From the NCBI GenBank assembly GCA_951799405.1, contig OX637339.1:12958001-13022000 (forward strand): a stretch of 64,000 nt of DNA, read 5' to 3'. A program made the translations under genes and the position numbers. Source of the stretch: Agapetus fuscipes. Lineage: Eukaryota; Arthropoda; Insecta; Trichoptera; Glossosomatidae. Position 1 is the stretch's first letter. Every line of letters starts with the position of its first letter. This document shows positions 54,454 to 64,000 of this stretch, in pieces. Below the pieces are notes generated by a model, which saw only the letters and a list, made by a program, of their open reading frames with translations, did no database searches and was not told the origin of the DNA.

Positions 54454-55017
54454 GGGCCGATCTTATAAACATCCGTTTGCTAAATGTCAAATCTAATAAA
54501 CTGAAGTTTGGTACAGATTTTGTTTTTCTGTATTATAACAATTCGTTCGTATATTTTTGGTTTAATTTTACCGGTGGATCTAACCGACAGCCGACCCCCG
54601 GTTTCCAGGTAGATACCGGTCGGTTTGTTAAGGTTTGAGGTTAGGTCAGCTGTCAAAGCATTCCTTTTTTGCGGTGAGTTTTGCGTGCCATTGGACTTCT
54701 ACGCTCTAAGACCCTGTTGAAGATAATTTCTTCCGACAGTGATAAAGAATTCATTGAAATAGGGCTGTATCAGTCGTTTTCGTGTTTGTCATACACAACT
54801 TTAGGTTATGTTTCTTCTCTGACAGCAAACGGATGGCATATGTTCATGAATGCACGCAAAAAATCATCGAAAATACGAGTGCATTATTGAGAACTAACGG
54901 ACGGTTAAAAAAGCTTTATAAGACGACCATCGGTAAGATCAGTCTGTTAACGTCCATCCGTTAGTAAAATGAGGATTTACTTACGGATATTTAGTCCAAC
55001 GTTTATAAGAACGGCCC
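54454..55017. mobile_element. PIF/Harbinger-like MITE
   Basis: Starts GGGCCGATCTTATAAAC and ends GTTTATAAGAACGGCCC, an inverted repeat matching at 15 of 17 positions. Flanked by TTA at 54451-54453 and 55018-55020, the 3-bp TWA target typical of PIF/Harbinger. Non-coding, 564 bp. It interrupts a dispersed repeat seen whole at 47020-47125. Confidence 0.75.
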
Positions 55018-55020
55018 TTA

Positions 55021-56225
55021 TAAACCAATAAAAATATTTATTTGCCTTTTTCTTAGCAGCACATTCCATTGACATGAAAATATTTTTGAACTTGAAGGCA
55101 GTCGTCCTTAAACTGTACAAATTGTAAGTAATATTTTAGAAAAAATAAACCATGTAGCCAGCACTAATTACATTGCCAAAAAAAAGATAAGAGTCCGGTT
55201 GCTAGGGAAAAAGCTGATATATATTTTGTTTTGGTTGACCATAATATTCACATAGACCTGTCAAGTTTGCCAGTTAAGAAAAAATCAACTTTATGCCGAG
55301 TCCATTTGGCAAGGTTTTTGATCGAGGGCAACAATAATATTTTATCAAATAAATACACATCTTTTCTCAAGTGAAACCAAGCCTTACTTTTTAAATATGA
55401 TATTTTCCGTCAAAAAAAATTATGCTCAACACAAATTAAAAATACGCTAAAGATAAACAAACAATAATACATGGTAGATCTCACGGGATGGCCCGATGGT
55501 TAAGCAATACAAGATACAGGCTGGTAAGGGGATCATAATATCATGGTATGTATGTACAGAGCAAACAAGAAATCACATTTTGTACAAAATACTTAAAGAA
55601 TAGTTCTTACAAAATAAAAGTTACAATTCCATCCTATAGAACCAAAGACTGCAATAAAAAGAGAATGCCATTCATTATCTCATTTTTCGGCTGAATCCTA
55701 GATTGCCGCCTTTGGTTCTCCTCTGACTCAATTTAAATTGCAATAAATGTGGTTTAACTAAAAGCAGTCAAGTTATGTTGGTAATATGAGCTATTTTCTC
55801 AGTAAGCGAATATTTAAAATAAATTTTGGAGTTGTAGAGGCGCTATACTATTTTTATACAAGTAATATTTTAAAACTCACTTTCTTCCTTGGTTAATGTT
55901 TGTACAAATAGTGAGTCTCATTTTACGGATCAAAATAGAATTGCGCCTTCACAACTTTACATAGAGAATTATAAAAACTTAGTAAAAAAGGAAAAAGCAA
56001 AACTCATACTGTTAGTTATAATACTTTTTTTTTTAAAGAAATTCCATAATCATAAAAAAGTGATATATTTCAATAAATGCATTCTCTTCCCATTGACCAG
56101 TCGCAGTCTAGTGGTTATTGCCACGCACAAGCTATCAGAAGGTACTTGATTAAAACATCTGGCAGAGCTCAAAAAATTGGTCTTTATTTCATGTCAAGAT
56201 TTTATACCTGTCACAAGGTTTATTC
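55021..56225. other. Intergenic region
   Basis: No gene supported. Repeat remnants at 55030-55260. A weak tRNA-like stretch at 55490-55530 is not convincing. Confidence 0.4.
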
Positions 56226-56229
56226 AACC

Positions 56230-56398
56230 TTAAAGGTCGGCAAGAGTTGCAGGGTGTATGTCCATGTGAGATTCGGGTTTTTATATTGTAGGACCACATG
56301 CGGCATGTTTAAGCGCGAACTTGTGCATGTCTGTTTGTGAAAGTGAATATAATGTGAATCTTTTAATGTTACATATATTTTGCAACTTAGATTAGATT
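56230..56398 (+). repeat. Family S repeat, 3' two thirds
   Basis: aaggtcggcaagagttgcag to gcaacttagattagattaga. Followed at 56405 by a decayed hAT-like MITE (to about 56790) related to 7755-7972. Confidence 0.7.
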
Positions 56399-57315
56399 AG
56401 AAAGTAGAGGCCAGCATCCCATACATGCACATGTACACATCAAGTAGCCAAATATGGTAAAAATGCATTTAAATTGAAATTTATAGTTCAATCTGAGCCA
56501 TTGTTATAATGTCTGTTTATTTTAAGCACTGTACCTTTGAGTAATTATTAAGAAAAATGGAAAAACATCCGATAACTTTGGCTGACCTCACAATACTAAA
56601 CGAGATGATGTACTTTAGAATCCTAGGGACAATTTGTCATTTTGTGGGTTTCCAGTGCATACTTTTTTTTGTACCTGAATGTGCGGGATATGTCTTCTTG
56701 CATTCGAGCGGACATATCATTTACATTTATATGGGTAGGGCGGTTAAAGATATATTCTGAAATGTATTTGCCTCTATCTATGTACCTTACAGCAACTGGA
56801 TCAAAGAGGAGAAAATAAAGCATGTAAGTACCTAACAATGAAAATAATTAGTGTCAGCAGCTTTTAAATAATAATTAAAATCTTTATTCCAGCCCGGTCA
56901 CGCGGAGGGTGCAATACGTCACTGGCCATATAAAAAAAAATACATTGATCGAAAGATTAAAGTATATTAGGAGTTGATTTTTCAAAAGCCAGATAAAACT
57001 GTCAAAGAACAAAGATTGATATTTGTGTGGTGAAATTCAAATGTGGAAATCTAGTTTTTTTTGTAGAAAAGCTAATTTTCAGTAACAGAAGTATAAAACA
57101 TTGCATAAACAGAAAATCCATGAAAACTTAAACACTCTGTGTGCCACAATGAAGCCCACACATTTTAAATATCCCTAGACTGTATGACGTCACAGGTTGT
57201 CCACAATACTAAATAGAAAATTGGATTCCCGGTAATCGGGGATTTCCATATTTTACAGAATAATGAAAAGCAAAATGGAGTCAGTACACTAAAACAAATA
57301 GGCATGTTAGGTTTA

Positions 57316-57423
57316 TGATAAAAGAAAAACAGCTTTGTTTTCGATAATCGAAAACAAAGCTGTTTTTCTTTTATCATTAATGATGAACGATTACAAAGTT
57401 AATGCCTCTAAAATCAATAAAAA
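57316..57423 (+). mobile_element. Collapsed family C palindrome with 12-bp target duplication
   Basis: 108 bp: a perfect palindrome of about 62 bases centred at 57345/57346 (aaaaacagctttgttttcga and its complement), then the family C tail gatgaacgattacaaagtta. ATGTTAGGTTTA flanks it at 57304-57315 and 57424-57435. It corresponds to the element at 12550-12870 without the inner part that holds the hammerhead-like motifs. Confidence 0.8.
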
Positions 57424-57518
57424 TGTTAGGTTTAAGTTAGAATTACGGTCGTTTGACATTTTGACAATTATATTAATTTTCGGATATTGAACGAACCGTT
57501 CGGTGAGAACTTACATTA

Positions 57519-57562
57519 TTCTCTACGTTTCGTCAGCGACGTAGCCGACGTCTTCAGGAGAA
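57519..57562 (-). ncRNA. Hammerhead-like ribozyme motif, family A left arm
   Basis: Minus-strand copy of the 57772-57815 motif with all core bases kept: UUCUC, CUGAAGA, extra C, GUCGGC, UACGUC, GCUGAC, GAAACGUA, GAGAA. Confidence 0.7.
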
Positions 57563-57771
57563 CATCCTGTCTGTACGGCGACTGAGGATGAACTGAATTT
57601 GAAAAACACTTTGTCACAAATCACTGACTACCTTCGAACGAAGGTAGTAATTATTGGAATCATAATTATTAATTAAATCATAATTACTACCTTCCTTCGA
57701 AGGTAGTCAGTGATTTGTGACAAAGTGTTTTTCAAATTCAGTTCATCCTCAGTCGCCGTACAGACAGGATG

Positions 57772-57815
57772 TTCTCCTGAAGACGTCGGCTACGTCGCTG
57801 ACGAAACGTAGAGAA
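57772..57815 (+). ncRNA. Hammerhead-like ribozyme motif, family A right arm
   Basis: 44 nt. Helix I is UUCUC with GAGAA (5 of 5). The core is CUGAAGA and GAAA. Helix II is GUCGGC with GCUGAC (one G-U). Helix III is AC with GU without a loop, and the cleavage triplet GUA puts the predicted cut after 57810. The order is that of a type I hammerhead. It differs from the canonical form by one extra C between CUGAAGA and helix II. Such tiny helix III forms are known to need dimers for activity. Confidence 0.7.
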
Positions 57816-57879
57816 TAATGTAAGTTCTCACCGAACGCTTCGTTAAATATCCGAAAATTAATATAATTGTCAAATAGGC

Positions 57880-58690
57880 ATGTGTCGTTGCCCATAGTAA
57901 ATAAAAAGTGGATTCCCGATAATCAGGGAATCTTTCTAGTTGACAGCATTGTGAAACGTATACAGTTGACAGTTATGCTAAATGCAGTACAGAACGCTTT
58001 AGTGTCTTTAAACTACCCACATCATTTTGTATTGAAGCTATGGTACTCTGTCTTGCATTTAGCTCAGCCACTTTTTCCCCCCATTTAAGATTAGATGTCC
58101 ACATTTGAATTCTACCTTCACATATGATAGATCACTATTTCATAGAAAAATGTGGAAATTTATACATGAGGATGAATACAAGATCAAAAATATATAAAGT
58201 ACTTTACACATTTTATCATTAATTGACAAGTTATATTATTGATTTGAAAACATTTCTTACTTTTAGATTCATTGCTATACTGGGGACTAATCCACATAAT
58301 TTTGAATGTTCCTTATTTCATATAATTTTGAAGATTAAAGTAAATACAGGAGGTCCTCAAAAATTCAGGACATCTCATATCTGTACCCTGAGTATAACAC
58401 AATGTGTGAACTCCCCTGGATCGCATAAATTGAAAAAATAATGAAAACTATTTCACTCACTGAGAGTGATGTTGTATCTTCCATTATTTACGTGATTGAG
58501 GAGAGTTTATGCAAATGCACTTTACTCGGGATCCTAAACTAATTTCTGAAATAATTAATGTGCTGTTCCTCCTATGAGGAGCTCAAAACATTGCCTTGGA
58601 TAGAGAGGAATTGAGAAGGAGCCGGATGAACTTAGCTAGCTACAAACCAATCCTAGGATTGTGAATAGAGAAAAGACAGCAAAAACGAAG
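57880..58690. other. Intergenic region
   Basis: AT-rich; no gene or repeat boundary that I can support. Confidence 0.4.
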
Positions 58691-58694
58691 AGGT

Positions 58695-58790
58695 ATTTGC
58701 CGTCAATTGATCAGTTGGTAGAATCCTTGCGTTCAAAGCCAGATTGCTAGGGTTTGATTCCAAACAAGAGTGTCAAATATGATTTCCCGA
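58695..58790 (+). mobile_element. tRNA-like SINE head
   Basis: tgatcagttggtagaatcct (A-box region, about 58719) and gggtttgattccaaa (B-box region, about 58751) are spaced as in a tRNA, similar to 9991-10063. A second tRNA-like B box (gtgtttgattccc) lies at about 59045, and a SINE-body fragment shared with 28168-28470 follows at 59085-59290. Confidence 0.6.
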
Positions 58791-59290
58791 TTAAGTACTT
58801 TTTTTCTACCACAATATGTAAAACATTTACTCAGTCTTCAAAATAAAAAAAAATCTACAGAGAAAGTCGTTGACGTAAGGTTGGCCCCCTTACATGTGAT
58901 AACAAGTTACAAATAAAAAGTTGCACTACACCATATGCACAGCTTAGTTGCATTATAGATTGACTGATCAGATGACTAGATTGATAAGATGATCAGTCGT
59001 AGTCTCATGCCTAATGCTTCTGAATCCAAATCAAAGGGTAGCGTGTTTGATTCCCACAAGAACACAAAATAAATTATCTTCATTTCACTGAAGTTCATCC
59101 AACCTTACAGCAACTGAGTGTGGTTTAAGAAATTTACGCTGGTTAGCAACGACCAAACTCCCTGAAGGCCCAGACTGAGATGGAGGGATGAAGTGGAGAA
59201 GGATGCCGCTCAGCTTTTACAAGTTACAAACTGAAGAGAAGGCTCTTGAGGTGTGATTGCAAACACCAACAGCTTTAATCAAATACTTCA

Positions 59291-60120
59291 GCTTAAGTTT
59301 ATTTTAGTTTCTAGAGTTAGTATGTCTGATTATGGAGGTCCTTCTGTAGCAAAGTGTAAGCAATTTTTAATTATAATTATTTTGTTTAGGTACACGAGCA
59401 GTACCCACATATCAAAAATGCTTATCGTTAAGTTTCTACCTTTAAAAATGCTAGCTATGTAAAATGTTTAGATATAATTATTTGTAGGTTATGTTTATTA
59501 GTAAACAAGCTTTATAATTTATATATATTCAATAAGTAGGCTTTTGTTTTTATGTCTAAATTGGACTTTGAGGAATCAACAAAGCTGGTGAATGCTTTAA
59601 GCCAGAGGTCTTCAAACTACGGTTCACGGATCAAATGTGACCCGTTACAGACATCCATTGGCATATAGGTGATATAAGCGGACCCAAAACTAGCTTACAG
59701 CATTGAAACATACTATGAGACGTCAGCCATACCTGTCAAACACAACGTAATACTTAAATATGTGAAATCCTATGTTTACTTGCCTTCTCCGTCTTGTGTT
59801 TTGACACAATGATTACACATGCTGTTTAATTTTTTTTTTCTTTCAAGACTTTCAGATGAGATGACATATCAGTAATGCCAACATTGCAAATAAATTATAT
59901 AGCATCTCTCGTACTTGTCTGTTTACAGTGAAGCCTTCTAGATAAGAACAATTTGTGTCAAGGTAGGTTGCAATGGCTGGCGTTTATTTGCTTCAAAATA
60001 GTTTTGGGTCTTTTACATTATACGTCAATGGTATCATCAACTAACCCATGGCAGTTATTTCATATTGTTGTTATAAGTTAGGTAAAGACAACACCAAAAT
60101 AAAAACGTCTACACTTTTAG
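59291..60120. other. Intergenic region
   Basis: No gene supported. gaggtcttcaaactacggtt (59607) resembles the end of hAT-type MITEs (the CAGAGGTTCTCAAACT class), but the other end was not found. Confidence 0.35.
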
Positions 60121-60124
60121 GTGT

Positions 60125-60420
60125 AATAAGTCATCCATCAGACATTATTTTTAAATAAATTTGTGAAAAGGAATGCAAGTCACTAACATATTTTGCCTGG
60201 CCAGAAACAAGTATTAAAATCATCAATTAATAATTTATTATTATTTCTTTTAATGAATGTTTAATTAATAATTACCCAAAAACATCTGTTCAACCAGGGT
60301 CAAAGTTATGGTCAAGGGACCTGATAGGAATCGAACCAGCGTTATCTTATTTCAAACTTGGGCTCAAACTAGTGACTTGGCTGTCTTAGCCATTATTTTT
60401 AACAAGTTTTGAGCCTTGGA
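60125..60420 (-). mobile_element. tRNA-derived SINE-like element, long relative of 362-595
   Basis: Shares ttgtgaaaaggaatgcaagt, ctgttcaaccagggtc and the minus-strand B box (ggttcgattcc, about 60327-60337) with 362-595. Includes an AT-rich insert in the middle. Confidence 0.55.
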
Positions 60421-61319
60421 GATTATTGGAATAAATCTGTCAAGAACGGCAACACTTTTGCTTTTATTAGTTAATTTTGAAGAAGCGCAGCGCCTTTATA
60501 TTTTAAAAATTCTAGCAATCTAATATTTTTTTTGATTTCAATACTCATTACATTAAAAAAACACTTTAGAAAAGTGCAAAAACATCAAACACCGATATTT
60601 CTTTTTGCTTTATACAATCACTGACAACTAATTGTTAAAATATGTGGAAGCATTGATAACATTTTTATTCGTTAACAAATTGTATACACAACCACACAGT
60701 CTCAAATTAGAATTTGGGACCTAGCCATATTCATGACTAACACTCCCATTAGTTAGTAACAGTTGCGATCCTAAGCTAATTGTGACACTCAGGAACAATA
60801 CTTCAGACAACACTAAAGATGACTTTCAATGAGTTGAGCACTGTGGCGCTGTCTGTAGAAAGATCTCTCCACTGCAATCGGTTTGTTGAATTCTCGACCC
60901 ATCTACGGCGAGCTTCGTTCTTCTTTGTTACCGCTATGTGAGCTCAATATGTTATGACCAGCTGTCAAATACTTACTTGACAGATTTGTCCTTTTTTCTA
61001 TTTTAGTCAAATGGTAATTATAAAAATGAATATTTATTTATTTTACCCAAATAAGATTGCATACTCCTTAAATTTGCTGGCAGAGTTAACTAATGTAGTA
61101 GGTGCAAATATCTTATTTTGCATTTAAAATGTCCAAAAATCTTTATAACCTTCACAGGGACCTGTCAGTGACTGAGTCTCTGTATAGATGACAGCGACAG
61201 GACGGTTGTGGTCAGATTCTAAACTACCAGCCACACTCCGGCCAATTGCATCACATTTTTTCCCCCCACTTTAATTGTGTTGTATCTATTGTAAGACAGT
61301 GTCATCAACATCATCATAT

Positions 61320-61366
61320 TCACGCTGAAGAAGCCAATCACAGGCATGGGCGAAACGTCTGGAAGC
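61320..61366 (+). ncRNA. Hammerhead-like motif, family B copy 1
   Basis: CUGAAGA, extra A, GCCAAU with AUGGGC (one mismatch), GAAACGUC. The triplet is GUC, the most usual hammerhead site. Helix I is poor. Downstream ggaagctccagctccaatag is the family B body. Confidence 0.42.
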
Positions 61367-61479
61367 TCCAGCTCCAATAGACAACAGATCCTAGAGAGTA
61401 GCTCGCCGGCTGTGTAAGCCTAAAAGTCCTATCCTAAGGGAAGTGTTTGAGGTTACTGAATACGGAGGTAATTCAAATA

Positions 61480-62000
61480 CAAAAAAAAAAGTTGTCGATT
61501 TGACAAAACAAGCAATAGGTGAATTGACGGAGTGTCAATAATTTTAAGTACTAATTAAAAAGATCAAATAGAAAATAATGTTTTCGTTGTTCGTGTCACA
61601 TGAACTTTACAGATCATTTTGTTCCTCTTAATGCTTACAATGACTTCCTTAGTTAATTTTCATTTAAAACGAACAGTAAACATGTGAGATTCTGAATCAG
61701 AGTTTTACATAGCAATAAAACTCATCATGTATTGGGGCATGTCTGGAATGCACCCCATTATTGGTGAGAGGGAGTGCTTCTCCTTTTAGCCAGATATTTG
61801 AAATCCGTTTCCATTTGGTTCCTCCTTTCATGATGCTTTGGTTCGGGTATTTCATATTCTTTACACTGATCATACTTGAGTCGTATAGCACCAAAGGTCT
61901 CAAGGAAAGATTTTTTGAAATATAGATTTTAAATTAGAATTACGATAATTCTAAGTCCATACAAAATAAGATAAATACATGAAAACATAGAGAGTGTCAT
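61480..62000. other. Intergenic region
   Basis: AT-rich; no gene supported. Confidence 0.4.
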
Positions 62001-62019
62001 AGGAGGTTCAGGCTTTCAC

Positions 62020-62242
62020 GGCCGGCTGCCAGCACTGGAGAGTTGCTTTCCAGGATCTTTTGCCGTTTTCTATCGGAGGTGGAGCTTCTAGACATTTAGC
62101 TCGTATCTGCAATGGTTTAAAAGTGTGAGTTACATCAATATTACACTGAAGAAGCCCATCGCAGATATGGGAAAAACAACCGGAAGTTGCAGCTCCAATA
62201 GACTTCGGCAACAGATCCCGGAAAGCAACTCTCCAGGAATAG
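62020..62242. repeat. Family B foldback element
   Basis: Arms about 62036-62110 (tggagagttgctttccagga) and 62160-62242 are diverged inverted copies around a short spacer that holds a decayed family B hammerhead-like motif (62146-62180, GAAA region mutated). It starts with ggctttcacggccgg. Fragments of the same family lie at 11437, 53065 and 61320. Confidence 0.65.
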
Positions 62243-62301
62243 AGAAAGTCATTCCTGTTTTCGTTTTTTTTTTTTGGAAAAATCCCAGTGTTTGGGCGAA
62301 C

Positions 62302-62712
62302 TGTTAGGTAGGTTTGTTATGGGTAGCTGGCCATAAAATCCTTGTCCTTGTGCCTATGATCTGACCTATCCGATTTGCCCAATCACCTGTCTCAAGCCAG
62401 TACTTCTTCATACGCGGCCTTGGATAGACGTGTCCATCGCAGTGTACACCGCGCGCGAACGAAGGAGAAACCACACACAAAAACGCGACCAGTGCTCCGC
62501 GAAAGAGGCATCCATTGGAGATAAGGTGAGTCCAGACCATTTGATTCCGTGATTCCTTCCCCCTTGCTCCATTGGTTGGCTGCCTAGACAGATTTGTTGG
62601 GCAGTTCGTCCGATCGCGATAATCGAGAACCAGTTTGCGATCTCAAATCCTCCCCCACGCACCCCCTTATGATAACGTCAAACTTGGCGTAGTCATAATT
62701 TTGGTCCTAACA
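62302..62712 (+). mobile_element. BEL/Pao 5' LTR (proposed)
   Basis: The ends TGTTAGG and CCTAACA are perfect 7-bp inverted repeats 411 bp apart, upstream of a BEL-type gag. TG...CA ends fit an LTR. The 3' LTR would be outside the window, so identity of the two cannot be tested, and I could not match a tRNA primer-binding site after 62712 with certainty. Confidence 0.6.
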
Positions 62713-63139
62713 GAACCAGATCGTAAATTAGAAACTAGATGCACGTAATATTAATTCAGATTCTTATAGTTTGAAATCGGATTCAAAAAATTATTCGCCA
62801 TTTTTATTGCTACAAAAATGCAATTCGTGACGCGTTCATACATTATTATCATAATTATCGCTTTGGAATCGAAGTGCGGGTTAATTCTTTAATTGCCTTG
62901 TAAGTATACCTATCTCTTGCATTTTAGGTACATTCGAATTAAGCCCGCGGTATAAGTAACTACCTAGGTACTAGCATTGTTTACTTTCTTTGTTTACATT
63001 ATTTGTTTACATTTTGATAAAATTATTATAACCTTCTTCTTTCTTTGCTACTTCAATTTATAAGGACTTGTACGTACGGGATTTGTAAAATTTATTATTA
63101 ATTTTATCAAATTTAATTTATTAAAGCCAAATTTAAAAC

Positions 63140-64000
63140 ATGACGTCAGAACGCGAGAAACGGGCATTTCAACGACGTAAGGAGCGCCTCCAGAATGAGA
63201 TAGAGACGTACTTGGAACGGGCACAATGCATTTTCGATACCATTAATTCAATTCATTTGGGAGAAATTTATTTGCGGAAATTTAAAGTGCACGCGGCAGG
63301 CATTGACAACTGGCGTAAAGAATTTTTATTACTGGTAAAAGAAAAAAATGATTTAATTGCAGAAAGTGAGGAAGATGAAGCAACAGATAATAATATTATT
63401 CTGTCATTTGAAGACTTATACGCTGAAATTAAATATACTTACGAGAATTTAAAAGACACAACAAAATCCTCAAGTGCAAATGATATTCCTTTAAAAAGGA
63501 GCATCCAACTACCACGATTAGAGCTGTGTGCCTTCAACGGAGATGTAAACAATTGGCCGGTGTTTTATGAAAATTTTAAATCTATGGTCCATGAGAATGA
63601 CAGTCTAACGGAAGGTGAAAAGATTCAATATTTAGTTGGAAAACTGGTAGGAAAAGCTCAAAGCATTTGCCAAGGTTTATTGCCAACTGCTCAAAATTAT
63701 ACAATTTTGTGGAATTCGTTGGTCAAGAAATACAACGATAAGCGCGTTCTGGCAACAACTTATCTAGAGAAATTGTTAAATATTCCTGCAGTAAAGGAAC
63801 CATCTGCCTCAAACTTGGAGGACTTTATTGATCTATTTTCGGGTTTGACTGCTGCAATCAAACAGTTGAACATGGAGAATCTAGAAGACTTTATATTCAT
63901 ACACATTGCGTGTAAGAAACTCGACATGGATACGATTAAGGCTTTTGAAGTTTCTATACAAGATTCTTCAGACTCAGTAGATTCAATAAAATTTGTGGAA
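63140..64000 (+). CDS. BEL/Pao retrotransposon gag, 5' part (runs off window)
   Basis: Open from ATG 63140 to the window end (287 codons, no stop). The N-terminus is basic and helical (REKRAFQRRKERLQNEIETY). From about residue 128, LPRLELCAFNGDVNNWPVFY and, further on, EKIQYLVGKLVGKAQ match the DUF1759 gag-like region of BEL/Pao elements. The usual order would put a zinc knuckle, protease, reverse transcriptase, RNase H and integrase next, beyond the edge. The lack of any stop or frameshift in 861 bases suggests a young copy. Confidence 0.87.
   Translation, partial: MTSEREKRAFQRRKERLQNEIETYLERAQCIFDTINSIHLGEIYLRKFKVHAAGIDNWRKEFLLLVKEKNDLIAESEEDEATDNNIILSFEDLYAEIKYTYENLKDTTKSSSANDIPLKRSIQLPRLELCAFNGDVNNWPVFYENFKSMVHENDSLTEGEKIQYLVGKLVGKAQSICQGLLPTAQNYTILWNSLVKKYNDKRVLATTYLEKLLNIPAVKEPSASNLEDFIDLFSGLTAAIKQLNMENLEDFIFIHIACKKLDMDTIKAFEVSIQDSSDSVDSIKFVE

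Larger units (their letters stand above)
57461..57874. mobile_element. Family A 414-bp hairpin element with two hammerhead motifs
   Basis: Arms of roughly 185 bp (57461-57650 and 57685-57874) are inverted and almost identical, closed by a short AT-rich centre. Each arm holds one hammerhead-like motif, pointing outward. Non-coding. Outer sequence is shared with 10488-10640. Confidence 0.85.

Noticed and set aside
55490..55560. tRNA-like sequence cgggatggcccgatggttaa
   Set aside because: Only an A-box-like start; no B box or cloverleaf that I could draw.
62304..62662. Minus-strand open frames over the BEL LTR
   Set aside because: They run opposite to the retrotransposon inside its LTR and show no domain.

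Overview
The window looks like AT-rich, intron-rich, transposon-dense animal DNA, most probably an insect and plausibly a lepidopteran. The reasons are short GC-rich exons in long AT-rich GT-AG introns, many RTE/CR1/Jockey LINE remnants, Helitrons beginning TCTTATATATAAAA and ending CTAG before T, and tRNA- and 5S-derived SINE-like sequences. The species is inference. Two host genes can be assembled from the sequence, both on the + strand.

Gene 1 (3075-14388, nine exons, 470 codons) is a DUF89 damage-control phosphatase of the ARMT1 type. Its introns hold a MITE split by a Jockey LINE, an hAT-like MITE, RTE and Jockey tails, a tRNA-SINE and two inverted-repeat elements.

Gene 2 (first visible exon 22175, stop 48356, fourteen visible exons, about 615 codons, start missing at or beyond a 200-N gap) encodes a nuclear-type protein with about twelve C2H2 zinc fingers and an acidic, SUMO-motif-bearing tail. 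It carries two tandem arrays over exon-intron borders: one multiplies a splice donor (22245-22889), the other a splice acceptor (26594-27238). Its largest intron is almost filled by four head-to-tail non-autonomous Helitrons (37387-46771).

14389-22174 and 48357-62301 are intergenic and repeat-rich. They include a TIR element carrying a CR1-type LINE (48605-51529), a 13-copy 22-bp minisatellite, a Harbinger-like MITE, a 414-bp near-perfect hairpin, and at the right edge a BEL/Pao retrotransposon whose 5' LTR and gag start are visible and which runs out of the window.

The most unusual signal is a set of short structured motifs in three sequence-unrelated repeat families: CUGANGA, one extra nucleotide, a covarying helix, GAAA, a loop-less 2-3 bp helix, an NUH triplet, and in the best copies a closing helix. 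This matches a minimal type I hammerhead ribozyme apart from the extra nucleotide. The copies at 57519-57562, 57772-57815, 12605-12648 and 12726-12769 lie in inverted pairs. A degraded copy at 811-854 lies on the same strand as, and downstream of, a Penelope-like element remnant, a class known to carry hammerheads. All statements come from reading the sequence; no search or folding program was run.
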